This document shows, piece after piece, positions 26,843-35,230 of a DNA stretch of 64,000 nt (position 1 is the stretch's first letter; the number at the start of each line of letters is the position of its first letter). The notes under the pieces are model-generated. The model saw only the letters and a list, made by a program, of their open reading frames with translations, was not told where the DNA came from and did no database searches. The DNA comes from JBCBKL01 sp038521825. Lineage in GTDB: Bacteria; Pseudomonadota; Alphaproteobacteria; Rhodobacterales; Rhodobacteraceae. The stretch spans positions 138,946 to 202,945 of the forward strand of contig JBCBKL010000004.1 in the NCBI GenBank assembly GCA_038521825.1, given 5' to 3'. The position numbers were made by a program, and so were the translations under genes.

Positions 26843-27841
26843 TCAGTTGATCCGCTCAACGACATAGATGGCCAGATCATCCAACGCGTCGCGGATCGGA
26901 TGGGCGGGCAGGGTAGTCAGCGCATCCCGGGCTTTAGCCGCCCAATCCAGCGCCGCGGCCCGCGTGGCCTCAAGCGTGCCGTGTTCTTCAAGAAGGCGCA
27001 GGGCCTCATCCAGATCGGCATCGGTCTGATCGCCTTGCTCGATGGTGCGGGTCCAGAATGTGCGCTCGGTCTCATCGCCAAGAGCAACGGCCTTGATGAC
27101 CGGCAGCGTCAGTTTCCGTTCACGGAAATCGTCGCCCACGTTCTTGCCGATCGCCTCAGCGTCACCCTGATAATCCAGCAGATCATCAACGATTTGAAAG
27201 GCGATGCCCAAGGCGTCGCCGTAATCGAACAGCGCTTTGACGTGGGCCTCGGGCGCGCCGGCGATCACACCACCGACTTCGGTCGCGGCCGAAAACAGGG
27301 CGGCAGTTTTGCCCCGCACGACGCGCAGGTAGATCTCTTCGGTCGTTGCGAGATTCTGGGCAGCAGTCAGCTGCAACACTTCGCCCTCCGCAATGGTGGC
27401 GGCCGCGTTCGAAAGGATGTCGAGCACGCGCAGGCTGCCCGTTTCGACCATCAACTGAAAGCTTCGGGCAAAGAGATAATCACCGACCAGAACGGATGAT
27501 TTATTGTCCCACAGCAGGTTGGCGGTCGGGCGGCCACGGCGCTGGCGGCTTTCGTCAACGACATCGTCATGCAGCAGCGTGGCCGTATGAATGAATTCGA
27601 CGGTTGCGGCCAGATATTGGTGAAAGATGCCATCATAGCCGCACATGCGGGCGGTCGCCAACGTCAGCATCGGGCGCAGGCGCTTGCCACCTGCTTCGAC
27701 CAGGTGAGCCGTGACCTCGGGGATGCGGGGCGCGTGTTCCGATGCCATCCGTTCGCGGATCAGGCCGTTCACGGCGTTTAAATCATCGGCCAGATGCTCA
27801 GCCAGCCAATCATGCGGTTTGGTTTTCACGCTTGCGTCCAT
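26843..27841 (-). CDS. Long-chain polyprenyl diphosphate synthase (ubiquinone side chain)
   Basis: 332 residues from the ATG at 27839-27841; the longer open frame upstream covers the divergent DUF2007 gene and is not plausible. Trans-prenyl chain elongation: the first aspartate-rich motif is DDVVD (92-96) with RRGRP after it, and the second is DDLLD (219-223). GGKRLRPML near 51-59 binds isopentenyl diphosphate. The small residues before the first motif and the alphaproteobacterial origin favour a C50 (decaprenyl) product for ubiquinone-10, but chain length cannot be proven by eye. The 90-base gap on its left holds nothing notable. Confidence 0.95.
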   Translation of the reverse strand: MDASVKTKPHDWLAEHLADDLNAVNGLIRERMASEHAPRIPEVTAHLVEAGGKRLRPMLTLATARMCGYDGIFHQYLAATVEFIHTATLLHDDVVDESRQRRGRPTANLLWDNKSSVLVGDYLFARSFQLMVETGSLRVLDILSNAAATIAEGEVLQLTAAQNLATTEEIYLRVVRGKTAALFSAATEVGGVIAGAPEAHVKALFDYGDALGIAFQIVDDLLDYQGDAEAIGKNVGDDFRERKLTLPVIKAVALGDETERTFWTRTIEQGDQTDADLDEALRLLEEHGTLEATRAAALDWAAKARDALTTLPAHPIRDALDDLAIYVVERIN

Positions 27842-27898
27842 TGCGGTCCCGCAGGCAAGGCTCGACATTCGCCCAGACCTGCCCTTACATCCCCAGAT

Positions 27899-28114
27899 AT
27901 GAAGGAACTCCTGCGCAGCACAGACCCGACCATTATCGCGTTCGCCACGGCCCTTCTTGAAGGTGAGGATATAGACTGCTTTCAAATGGACGTAAATATG
28001 AGCATCCTCGAAGGCGGCATCGGTATCTTCCCCCGGCGGCTGATGGTGCGGGAGGATGATCACGCCGCAGCATTGCGAGTGATGCGTGACAACGATATCG
28101 ACCTCGGACTTTGA
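27899..28114 (+). CDS. DUF2007 small protein
   Basis: 71 residues (MKELLRSTDPTIIAFATALL, then EGEDIDCFQMDVNMSILEGG and IGIFPRRLMVREDDHAAALRV). This matches the DUF2007 'putative signal transducing protein' fold: an N-terminal helix meaning 'which gene product is in between', the SILEGGIG turn and the final DxxxA helix. The molecular role is unknown. It is divergent from the polyprenyl synthase gene and its TGA overlaps the TTG start of the methyltransferase gene, so the two are coupled. Confidence 0.9.
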   Translation: MKELLRSTDPTIIAFATALLEGEDIDCFQMDVNMSILEGGIGIFPRRLMVREDDHAAALRVMRDNDIDLGL

Positions 28115-28842
28115 CCAACGCACTGACGAAAGACGCCTTTCTTGGCGGACGGCTGCATCTCTGGCAACCGGCGCAGGGGTACCGGGCGGGGGTCGATCCG
28201 GTCCTGCTGGCGGCTTCGGTTCCAGCGAAATCCGGTGAAAGCGTGCTGGATCTGGGCTGTGGCGCGGGCGCTGCGGCCTTGTGCCTCGGCGCGCGTGTGC
28301 CGGGGCTTGGTCTTATAGGAGTCGAGCGGCAGGCAGAATACGCAACATTGGCGCGCCGGAACGGCTTGTCGGTAGTCGAGGCGGATCTTGCCCATCTGCC
28401 GCCAGAGGTGAAAGCACAACGGTTCGATCACGTACTCGCGAACCCACCCTATTTCGACCGCGCCGCCAGCACGGCGGCCAGCAATCAGGGGCGGGAAGGG
28501 GCCTTGGGTCAAGACACACCCCTCGCCACATGGATCGAGGTCGCGGCGAAACGGTTGGCACCCGGGGGCTACCTGCACCTGATTCATCGCGCCGAGCGGT
28601 TGCCCGAGCTGCTGGCCCTGACGCAAGACGTTCTGGGCAGTCTCGAGGTGCTGCCGCTTTACCCTCGGCCCGGAAAGACGGCATCGTTGATCATTCTGCG
28701 GGCACGCAAGGGCGGACGGGCTGCCTTCAAATTGCATCCGCCGATCATTTTGCATGATGGTCCACGACACAGGCGTGACGGCGAAGGCTATAGCGCTGAA
28801 ATCGAAGCGGTTTTGCGCGACGCGGCACCTCTTCGTCATTAA
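28111..28842 (+). CDS. TrmN6-like SAM-dependent adenine-N6 methyltransferase
   Basis: 243 residues beginning at a TTG that overlaps the DUF2007 stop (TTGA). The N-terminal LHLWQPAQGYRAGVDPVLLA, SAM motif VLDLGCGAGAAALCLGARVP and the catalytic ANPPYFDR (N-P-P-Y, amino-methyltransferase) match the family that methylates A37 of tRNA1(Val) in E. coli. No good ATG exists near this position in the frame, so the TTG start is well supported by coupling. The tRNA substrate in this organism is inferred. Confidence 0.9.
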   Translation: MTNALTKDAFLGGRLHLWQPAQGYRAGVDPVLLAASVPAKSGESVLDLGCGAGAAALCLGARVPGLGLIGVERQAEYATLARRNGLSVVEADLAHLPPEVKAQRFDHVLANPPYFDRAASTAASNQGREGALGQDTPLATWIEVAAKRLAPGGYLHLIHRAERLPELLALTQDVLGSLEVLPLYPRPGKTASLIILRARKGGRAAFKLHPPIILHDGPRHRRDGEGYSAEIEAVLRDAAPLRH

Positions 28843-28952
28843 CCGGGTGTCAATCAAAGCCTCAAACACTTGTCCACAAGCTGCGACTGCAGCGTGACAG
28901 GCGGGGTGAAGTGTGCTTCGCTATTATTACACTTGTCAAAATGGAGGACTGA

Positions 28953-29117
28953 ATGAGCGTTTCGGCACATCTCGAAGAGTTGAAAAAGAAGCATCAAAAC
29001 CTCAGCACCCGCGTGGAACGGGCCCAAAGGTCCCCAGGAACAGATGATCTCGAACTCGTCGCGATGAAGAAACAGAAGCTCAGGCTCAAAGAAGAAATCG
29101 AGCGGCTGTCAGCCTAA
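28953..29117 (+). CDS. YdcH/DUF465 small helical protein
   Basis: 54 residues, MSVSAHLEELKKKHQNLSTR followed by VERAQRSPGTDDLELVAMKK and QKLRLKEEIERLSA. The short two-helix layout with LxxLKKxHxxL and the ending KKxKLxLKDEIxxL is typical of DUF465 (E. coli YdcH). A clear GGAGG lies 8 bases upstream. The family has no settled function. It stands alone between the methyltransferase and the convergent LysR gene. Confidence 0.88.
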   Translation: MSVSAHLEELKKKHQNLSTRVERAQRSPGTDDLELVAMKKQKLRLKEEIERLSA

Positions 29118-29138
29118 CCCATCGTCTCGCGGAGGGGC

Positions 29139-30077
29139 TCAACGGGCCTTAACGGGAACCAACGTAAGCGCCTCCGTCACATGGGCTTTTTTTTCGATCT
29201 CGCTTAGCACCCAGTCGCGGAAGGCGACGATCTGCGGGCGGGTTTCGGACCCTTTTGCGCATAGAAACCTGAAGCGTGCACCGGTTCTCAGCGCGACCTT
29301 GAATGGTGCCACCAGCCGACCGTCGTCAATGTCCTTCACGACCAATGCGCGACGGCCAAGTGTCACTCCTACACCTGCCAGCGCAGCATCGACCGCATGA
29401 TCGGCCTGACTGAACCGGGCTCCGTGTTCGGGTGCGTGATCGATCCCGACGGCCAGGAACCATGCGCGCCAATCGGCCGGCGGATCCAGAAAGTCGATGC
29501 TCTCGTCAATGATCAATGGTGCATCGATCAGGCTTTCGGGTGTGGGATACTGCTGGGCTAACTCGGGGGTCATGACTGGCGTCACCCATTCCTCGGAGAG
29601 ATCAAGTGAATACACCCCCTCATCCGTCTTCGTTCCAAAGCGGATCGCGACATCGATCGCTTCGCGGTCGAAGTCGAGGTTGCGCAGGCTTGCGGCGAAC
29701 CGCAGTTCGATCTCAGGGTGGCCGCTGGCGAATTCATAGAGACGTGGCGCCAGCCATTTGGCCGTGAACGCGGGCCCTGCCGTCACCGTAAGGCTGTGAC
29801 TGTCCTGCGTCCGTTCCGCCGCCCGCCACGCCACGGCCAGAGACCGAAAACCGTCTTCGACGCCGGGTGCCAGGGCCTTGCCCGCCTCCGTCAACTCAAC
29901 TGCGCGGTTGAGACGGCGGAACAACGGCGCGCCCAAATGCTCCTCCAGCGATTTGATCTGAAACGACAAAGCCGCGGGCGTTACGTGCAGTTCGGCTGCC
30001 GCCTTGGCAAAGGACATGTGGCGGGCCGCGGCATCAAAGGCTCTCAGGGCAGTCAAAGGGGGCAGGCGATCAGGCAT
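29139..30077 (-). CDS. LysR-family regulator, GcvA-like
   Basis: 312 residues. The N-terminal winged helix-turn-helix reads LPPLTALRAFDAAARHMSFA then KAAAELHVTPAALSFQIKSL, the exact pattern of the GcvA/AmpR subgroup. The substrate-binding domain occupies about 92-300 (LTVTAGPAFTAKWLAPRLYEF, ...VAIRFG). The effector is unknown. It is divergent from the small gene at 30189, which is the nearest candidate target; LysR regulators often control the divergent neighbour, but no T-N11-A box was convincing enough to annotate. Confidence 0.95.
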   Translation of the reverse strand: MPDRLPPLTALRAFDAAARHMSFAKAAAELHVTPAALSFQIKSLEEHLGAPLFRRLNRAVELTEAGKALAPGVEDGFRSLAVAWRAAERTQDSHSLTVTAGPAFTAKWLAPRLYEFASGHPEIELRFAASLRNLDFDREAIDVAIRFGTKTDEGVYSLDLSEEWVTPVMTPELAQQYPTPESLIDAPLIIDESIDFLDPPADWRAWFLAVGIDHAPEHGARFSQADHAVDAALAGVGVTLGRRALVVKDIDDGRLVAPFKVALRTGARFRFLCAKGSETRPQIVAFRDWVLSEIEKKAHVTEALTLVPVKAR

Positions 30078-30188
30078 GTTATCAATTCAGTTTTATTTAA
30101 CTGAGGATAGCGAAAGTCTCGTTTGTCTAAATTACCTGAATGGCACATATAGAATTCAAGTAAAAGATGCTTGACCCAGGAGCTGAAA

Positions 30189-30308
30189 ATGTTCGAAGCG
30201 ACAACGCACCAAATGACCCGCAAAGCCATTGAACGCGCCCACGAGGCCCGTGCCGAAGCGATTACCGATGCATGGAACTGGTTGTTCGGCGGCAAATCCC
30301 GCGGCTAG
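30189..30308 (+). CDS. 39-residue protein, unknown function
   Basis: MFEATTHQMTRKAIERAHEA followed by RAEAITDAWNWLFGGKSRG. A good ribosome-binding site (CAGGAGC, spacing 6-7) and a strong intrinsic terminator 43 bases after the TAG make this a convincing transcription unit. The protein is an amphipathic, basic helix ending in an aromatic WNWLF patch, which suggests membrane-surface or protein-protein contact. Similar small proteins with a WxWLF ending occur in Rhodobacterales as far as I recall; function unknown. Divergent from the LysR gene. Confidence 0.75.
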   Translation: MFEATTHQMTRKAIERAHEARAEAITDAWNWLFGGKSRG

Positions 30309-30350
30309 TCTTTCCGCTGGCGGATGGCGCCACCGCCTTACGGGATGATG

Positions 30351-30389
30351 CAGGGCCGGTCCTTTCGCAGGATCGGCCCTGTTCGTTTT
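30351..30389 (+). terminator. Strong Rho-independent terminator
   Basis: A 12-bp stem (CAGGGCCGGTCC, 30351-30362, pairing with GGATCGGCCCTG, 30370-30381, one G-T wobble) with a 7-base loop, followed by TTCGTTTT. It terminates the 39-residue gene on the plus strand. The convergent phaB stop is four bases further on. Confidence 0.85.
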
Positions 30390-30392
30390 GGC

Positions 30393-31115
30393 TTAGACGA
30401 AGAACTGGGCGCCGTTGGCCGAAATGGTCGAACCGTTGATAAAGCCCGCATCGTCGGAGGCAAGGAAGACCACGCAGCGTGCAATCTCTTCTGGTTCACC
30501 CAAGCGGCCAGCAGGGATCTGTGCGATGATCGACTCGCGCACCTTTTCCGGCACGGCCATCACCATGTCGGTCGCGATGTAGCCCGGGCAGATGGCATTG
30601 GCCGTGATCCCGGCCCGTGCCCCCTCCTGCGCTAGGGATTTCACGATGCCCAGATCGCCCGCCTTCGTAGCGGCATAGTTCACCTGCGCGAACTGCCCTT
30701 TCTGGCCGTTGATCGACGAGATCACGATAACGCGGCCGAATTTGCGCTCGCGCATCCCCGGCCAGATCGGATGGACCGTGTTGAAGACGCCCGTGAGGTT
30801 GGTGTCGATGACCTGCTGCCATTGCTCCGGCGTCATCTTGTGAAAGGGGGCGTCCCGTGTGATGCCTGCATTGGCGACAATCACTTCGATGGGGCCCAGA
30901 TCAGTCTCGACCTGGGCTAGGCCCGCCTTGCTTTCCTCGTAATCCGCGACGTTCCACTTGTAGGTCTTGATCCCGGTTTCGCCGGTGAACTTGGCGGCGG
31001 CTTCGTCATTCCCGGCATAGGTGGCAGCAACGGAATAGCCGGCGTCTTTGAGCGCCTGGCTGATCGATGCCCCGATTCCACGGGATCCTCCGGTGACGAG
31101 TGCAACACGAGACAT
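30393..31115 (-). CDS. phaB: Acetoacetyl-CoA reductase
   Basis: NADPH-dependent reduction of acetoacetyl-CoA to (R)-3-hydroxybutyryl-CoA, the monomer for polyhydroxybutyrate. 240 residues, short-chain dehydrogenase fold: ALVTGGSRGIGASISQAL at residues 5-22, NAGITRDAPFHKM, the catalytic Ser in VIVISSING and Tyr/Lys in VNYAATKAGD (YxxxK), and the CPGYIATDMV segment characteristic of PhaB. It lies after phaA in the same direction with a 196-base gap that has its own inverted repeat, so phaB may also have its own promoter. Confidence 0.96.
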   Translation of the reverse strand: MSRVALVTGGSRGIGASISQALKDAGYSVAATYAGNDEAAAKFTGETGIKTYKWNVADYEESKAGLAQVETDLGPIEVIVANAGITRDAPFHKMTPEQWQQVIDTNLTGVFNTVHPIWPGMRERKFGRVIVISSINGQKGQFAQVNYAATKAGDLGIVKSLAQEGARAGITANAICPGYIATDMVMAVPEKVRESIIAQIPAGRLGEPEEIARCVVFLASDDAGFINGSTISANGAQFFV

Positions 31116-31141
31116 ATTTAGGCTTCCTTCGATTCGTTTCG

Positions 31142-31182
31142 ATAATCTTGTTACAAAGAGGTCGCCAAACCGGCAAGATTAT
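31142..31182. promoter_or_regulatory. Perfect 9-bp inverted repeat upstream of phaB
   Basis: ATAATCTTG (31142-31150) and CAAGATTAT (31174-31182) are perfect inverted repeats separated by 23 bases, centred about 50 bases before the phaB start. It could be a split operator (centres 32 bp apart, three helical turns) or a leader hairpin. No known recognition site is implied. Nothing else is evident in the 31116-31311 gap. Confidence 0.45.
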
Positions 31183-31311
31183 TACTTCGTTTTTTGGTTG
31201 TAATGTTCGGTTTCCCCTACGCTGACGGATGTGCATCAAGGCGGGGGATATCACTTTGATGCAGGTCAACGGCCCCAGCCCGTGCGCGGACAAGAGCCGT
31301 TGGAGGGGTCG

Positions 31312-32487
31312 TCAGTCGCGTTCGACGCACATAGCAACGCCCATGCCACCGCCGATGCACAGGGTGGCAAGGCCCTTTTTCGCATCGCGCCGCTTCATCT
31401 CGAAAAGCAGTGTGTTCAGGATGCGGGCGCCCGAGGCGCCGATCGGGTGGCCGATGGCGATAGCCCCGCCATTGACGTTCACGATGTCCGGATTCCACCC
31501 CATGTCCTTGTTCACGGCGCAGGCTTGGGCGGCAAAGGCTTCGTTCGCTTCGACCAGATCCAGATCGTCGGCTTTCCAGCCGGCCTTTTCCAGCGCCTTG
31601 CGGCTCGCGTAGATTGGCCCGGCGCCCATGATCGATGGGTCAAGACCAACGGTCGCGAAGGAAGCAATGCGGGCGAGGGGCTCGATCCCGCGCTTTTCTG
31701 CGTTGTCTGCAGACATCAGCAGCACCGCTGCGGCGCCGTCATTCAGCCCCGAGGCGTTCGCCGCCGTGACCGATCCGTCCTTGGCAAAGGCCGGGCGCAA
31801 TTTCTGCATGGCTTCGATGGTCGCGCCGTGGCGTATGTATTCGTCCTTGTCGACGACGATATCGCCTTTGCGGTGCTTGACGATGAAAGGGATCACCTCG
31901 TCGTCGAACTTGCCGGCCTTTTGCGCGGCCTCGGCCTTGTTCTGGCTGGCCAGCGCGAATTCGTCCTGCTGCTCGCGTCCGATCTGCCACTTTTCGGCGA
32001 CGTTTTCTGCGGTCTGACCCATATGATAGCCGTTGAAGGCATCCCAGAGACCGTCGCGGATCATGGTGTCGATGTATTTCATGTCGCCCATCTTGTGACC
32101 GGCGCGCAGGTTTGCCGCATGGGGGCTGAGCGTCATGCTCTCTTGGCCACCGGCTGCCACGACATCGGCATCGCCAAGCTGCACGTGCTGGGCGCCAAGC
32201 GCTACAGCGCGCAGGCCCGAGCCGCAGACTTGGTTGATGCCCCATGCCGCGCTTTCAGTCGGCAGGCCCGCGTTGATGTGGGCCTGACGGGCCGGGTTCT
32301 GGCCCTGGGCTGCGGTCAGCACCTGCCCCAGAATGGTCTGGTCGACATCGGCCTTGGCGACGCCGGCGCGTTCTACGACAGCCTCCAGCACGGCGGTGCC
32401 CAGATCATGAGCGGGCGTTGTGGCGAAAGATCCGCCGAAGCTGCCCACGGCAGTACGGGCGGCGGAAGCGATGACGACATGTGTCAT
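31312..32487 (-). CDS. phaA: Acetyl-CoA C-acetyltransferase
   Basis: Condenses two acetyl-CoA to acetoacetyl-CoA, feeding PhaB. 391 residues, biosynthetic thiolase: active-site Cys in INQVCGSGLRAVALG near residue 89, GGQESMTLSPH, and the C-terminal NVNGGAIAIGHPIGASGARI with the catalytic His and CIGGGMGVAMCVERD containing the second Cys. The pairing with phaB on the same strand supports polymer synthesis. No PHB synthase is in the window. Confidence 0.97.
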   Translation of the reverse strand: MTHVVIASAARTAVGSFGGSFATTPAHDLGTAVLEAVVERAGVAKADVDQTILGQVLTAAQGQNPARQAHINAGLPTESAAWGINQVCGSGLRAVALGAQHVQLGDADVVAAGGQESMTLSPHAANLRAGHKMGDMKYIDTMIRDGLWDAFNGYHMGQTAENVAEKWQIGREQQDEFALASQNKAEAAQKAGKFDDEVIPFIVKHRKGDIVVDKDEYIRHGATIEAMQKLRPAFAKDGSVTAANASGLNDGAAAVLLMSADNAEKRGIEPLARIASFATVGLDPSIMGAGPIYASRKALEKAGWKADDLDLVEANEAFAAQACAVNKDMGWNPDIVNVNGGAIAIGHPIGASGARILNTLLFEMKRRDAKKGLATLCIGGGMGVAMCVERD

Positions 32488-32631
32488 GGGTCAGGTGTCC
32501 TCTGTTCGGGTTGATCGAGGACGATCCGAGACGACCATACGCAACTGGCACCGGATGACCCCGCGTCGACTCCGGCCTAGCGCATTCGCGTCAAAGGAAC
32601 AACCGACACTCTGCCTAGGCTTGTCGGCAGA

Positions 32632-33474
32632 TCACGCCGCCGACGAGCCGCGTCCTTTCCCATCCGTTTTGGTCTGCTGCCAGACAGGCCGGATTGTCGG
32701 CGCGTCGAAAAAGAAACCTTGCATGCAATCGACCCCCAAAGCACCAAGCTTGACCGCATCCTCGTGGCTTTCGATCCCCTCGGCGACGATCAGCATGTCG
32801 AAATGGCGTCCGATCTCGATCATCGCCTTGACCAGCGCCTCGTTGTCGGGATCGCGCGCGATACCGCGGCAGAATTGGCCGTCGATCTTGAGGACGTCGA
32901 AAAAGAAGTCTTTGAAATACCGCAATGCCGTGTGGCCTGCCCCGAAATCATCGAGAGCAAAGCAGATCCCGCGGCGCGAAAGCCGGTCCATGAAATCGAC
33001 CACCACATCGGGTTGATCCATTGCCGAGCTTTCGGTGATTTCAAGGATCAGCCGATGGCCCAGGGCGCTGTCCTTTTCCAACCAGCGGTTCAACGTCCGG
33101 GTCCAGCGTGAAAACCCGATCGAGCGCGCGGACATGTTGATTGACAGGCGCAGGTCGCGGTGATGATAAAGCGTTGACAGCCCGAGGTTCAGCGCGGTGA
33201 CATCAATCTCGCGGCCCAACTCTGTCTTTTCGACCACCGGCATGAAGTCCTTGGCCGGAATGATTCGCCCAGTTTCGTCGATGACCCGGATCAGCCCCTC
33301 GTAAAACCCAACCCGGCCAGACCCGTCGCCAACCACGACGGATTGATAGGCGAGCATTGCCTGCTGATGCTGCAGCGCCTCCGCCACCATGTTGATGACA
33401 TTCCTGTCCCGTTCCCCGACCGCTGTGTCGATGGGCGAAGCTCTTCCCGCATTACCCCGGCGTCCATTACGCAT
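32632..33474 (-). CDS. EAL-domain cyclic-di-GMP phosphodiesterase
   Basis: 280 residues, essentially one EAL domain. The key residues of an active enzyme are present: ExLxR as EGLIR (59-63), NMSARS, EITES, DDFGAGHT (metal/general base Asp pair), KIDGQF, the AEGIE motif and the final MQGFFFD glutamine. It hydrolyses c-di-GMP to pGpG if active. There is no GGDEF, PAS or membrane segment; about 40 unstructured residues precede the domain. The ATG at 33472-33474 has GGGGAA upstream; a GTG seven codons earlier is an alternative. The leftward gap to phaA (32488-32631) shows no feature. Confidence 0.92.
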   Translation of the reverse strand: MRNGRRGNAGRASPIDTAVGERDRNVINMVAEALQHQQAMLAYQSVVVGDGSGRVGFYEGLIRVIDETGRIIPAKDFMPVVEKTELGREIDVTALNLGLSTLYHHRDLRLSINMSARSIGFSRWTRTLNRWLEKDSALGHRLILEITESSAMDQPDVVVDFMDRLSRRGICFALDDFGAGHTALRYFKDFFFDVLKIDGQFCRGIARDPDNEALVKAMIEIGRHFDMLIVAEGIESHEDAVKLGALGVDCMQGFFFDAPTIRPVWQQTKTDGKGRGSSAA

Positions 33475-33584
33475 ATTCCGGTTTCCCCAAACCACATCCC
33501 GGTACAGTGTCGCCGCAATGTCTTAATGTCCGGTTTCGCGCATCGAATTTGCCCTTGGGTGCCACGGCGGTGCCTGTCAGGGTA

Positions 33585-33612
33585 TTGACTCTGTCGGTCT
33601 TCGGGATAAAAG
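33585..33612 (+). promoter_or_regulatory. Candidate rpsD promoter
   Basis: TTGACT (33585-33590), 16 bases, then TAAAAG (33607-33612), about 100 bases before rpsD. The -35 is close to consensus. A long leader would follow; S4 leaders can be regulatory, but I see no recognisable structure. Confidence 0.5.
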
Positions 33613-33713
33613 CGCGTCTTCGTTGGTGTTGGTGGCCCCCGCAAGGGGATGCCTGTCGGGGCCCTGGGCCCAAAGGACAACGCCCTTTTGACTGAAGCAA
33701 AAGGAGATCAGCC

Positions 33714-34334
33714 GTGACCAAACGCACGTCTGCCAAGTACAAGATCGACCGCCGCATGGGCGAAAATATCTGGGGTCGTCCTAAATCCCCGGTTAACCGC
33801 CGCGAATATGGCCCCGGCCAGCACGGTCAGCGCCGCAAAGGCAAGCTTTCCGATTTCGGCATTCAGCTGCGCGCCAAGCAAAAGCTCAAAGGCTATTACG
33901 GCGATCTGACCGAAAAACAGTTCCGCCGCATTTATTCAGAGGCCGAGCGGGTCAAGGGCGATACCGGTGAAAACCTCATCGGTCTGCTCGAGCGTCGCCT
34001 CGATGCCGTCGTCTATCGCGCCAAGTTCGTGTCAACGATCTTTGCCGCCCGCCAGTTCGTGAACCACAAGCATGTCCGCGTAAACGGCCGTATCGTCAAC
34101 ATCCCCTCCTACCGGGTGAAAGAGGGTGACGTGATCGAAGTGCGTGACCGGTCCAAGCCGATGGCAGCGATCCTTGAAGCGACCCAGCTGCCTGAACGTG
34201 ACGTCCCCGACTATATCGAAGCCGACCATTCGAAACTGACCGCGACCTTCGTGCGCACGCCGTTGCTGGGCGATGTGCCCTACCCGGTCATGATGGAACC
34301 GAACCTCGTCGTCGAATTTTACGCGAAGAACTAA
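33714..34334 (+). CDS. rpsD: 30S ribosomal protein S4
   Basis: Primary 16S-rRNA-binding protein that nucleates assembly of the 30S body. 206 residues, the standard alphaproteobacterial length. Features: basic N-terminus (SAKYKIDRRMGENIWGRPKSP), GPGQHGQRRKGKLSDFGIQL, and the S4 RNA-binding domain ERRLDAVVYRAKF to RVNGRIVNIPSYRVKEGD at about 92-135. Zinc-binding cysteines of some S4 proteins are absent, as usual here. Single-gene unit with its own promoter and terminator, separate from the alpha operon. Confidence 0.98.
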   Translation: MTKRTSAKYKIDRRMGENIWGRPKSPVNRREYGPGQHGQRRKGKLSDFGIQLRAKQKLKGYYGDLTEKQFRRIYSEAERVKGDTGENLIGLLERRLDAVVYRAKFVSTIFAARQFVNHKHVRVNGRIVNIPSYRVKEGDVIEVRDRSKPMAAILEATQLPERDVPDYIEADHSKLTATFVRTPLLGDVPYPVMMEPNLVVEFYAKN

Positions 34335-34348
34335 GTACTTCTCCGCGT

Positions 34349-35116
34349 TTATCGAACAGGGCCGCGCCATTTGGCGCGGCCTTTTTCATTTGGGCGCAGC
34401 ACAAAACCGCGGCTCGTGCGCGAAGGCGGGCCCGAAGGAAAGGTATATTCGGCCTCGATGCGCAGCCCGGCGCCCTCGGCAAGGGCGGCAATCTCTGGTG
34501 TGCGGAACGTCCTGTGTCGCCATTGCAGCCAGATAATCGCGTTGCACCAATGGGGTTTGGACACGACGAGAAAAAGCTGCCCGCCCGGCATGAGCAGATC
34601 ACGCATTTGCATCAGCGCAAGGGCCGGGTCCGGACAATGTTCAAGGATATGCGCGGCCAGAACCACGTCAGCGGGTGCCATCCTCCGGCCCAACATGGCC
34701 ACGATTGGGTGACCAGCGACGCCGCGGCTGCCAAGCGCGCGAACCGCTGTATCAAGCATCTTGGATGAGGGATCCAGCAGATTAATCGATCCTGGCGGGC
34801 CATTAACCGCGACCCAGGCTTCGGAAAATGCACCCGTACCGGCCCCGACATCGATCACGCGGGGGCGGCCGCCCATCTGGTGTCCGGGGGCGCTGAGAAA
34901 CCCGAGATAGGCATCATAGTAGCCAAGCACCCGCATCTTGTCGCGCCAGCGCCCGGCAACCGTGTCGTAGCGACGCGTAAGGGGTGTGGTCGTGTCGGCC
35001 ATAACGGGATCGTCGCAGGGTTCGCGCAGTGCTCCAACCATTTTCCGGGCCTTCTCCGGGTCAGACACGTGGTGCGAGCTGGCTGGGCCTGGAAAATCTG
35101 ACTGAATTCCGAGCAT
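34349..35116 (-). CDS. Class I SAM-dependent methyltransferase
   Basis: 255 residues from 35116, or 217 from an alternative ATG at 35002 (MADTTTPLTRRYDTVAG); neither has a good ribosome-binding site and the shorter one fits the domain better. The SAM-binding motif VIDVGAGTGAFSEAW, the acidic loop LLDPSSKML, ADVVLAAHILEHCPDP and LLMPGGQLFLVVSKPHW are standard for Methyltransf_11/25 enzymes. The substrate is unknown. The C-terminal codons run through the rpsD terminator hairpin. Confidence 0.85.
   Translation of the reverse strand: MLGIQSDFPGPASSHHVSDPEKARKMVGALREPCDDPVMADTTTPLTRRYDTVAGRWRDKMRVLGYYDAYLGFLSAPGHQMGGRPRVIDVGAGTGAFSEAWVAVNGPPGSINLLDPSSKMLDTAVRALGSRGVAGHPIVAMLGRRMAPADVVLAAHILEHCPDPALALMQMRDLLMPGGQLFLVVSKPHWCNAIIWLQWRHRTFRTPEIAALAEGAGLRIEAEYTFPSGPPSRTSRGFVLRPNEKGRAKWRGPVR
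34359..34386 (+). terminator. rpsD terminator
   Basis: GGGCCGCGCC (34359-34368), a four-base loop ATTT, then GGCGCGGCC (34373-34381) and TTTTT. A textbook intrinsic terminator on the plus strand. It lies inside the 3' end of the convergent methyltransferase gene. Confidence 0.9.
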
Positions 35117-35230
35117 CTGCGGGCCTGCGCCTGTTCAAGGGCAAGTCGCCGCCGACGCGCCCGCAGCGGGCATTTGGGAAATGACCGGCGCTGCGTTAAC
35201 GATTGGGAAAACAATCGCCGAGGGTTACTT

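Noticed and set aside
31231..32514. 427-codon plus-strand frame opposite phaA
   Set aside because: Mirrors the phaA coding strand; low-complexity and motif-free.
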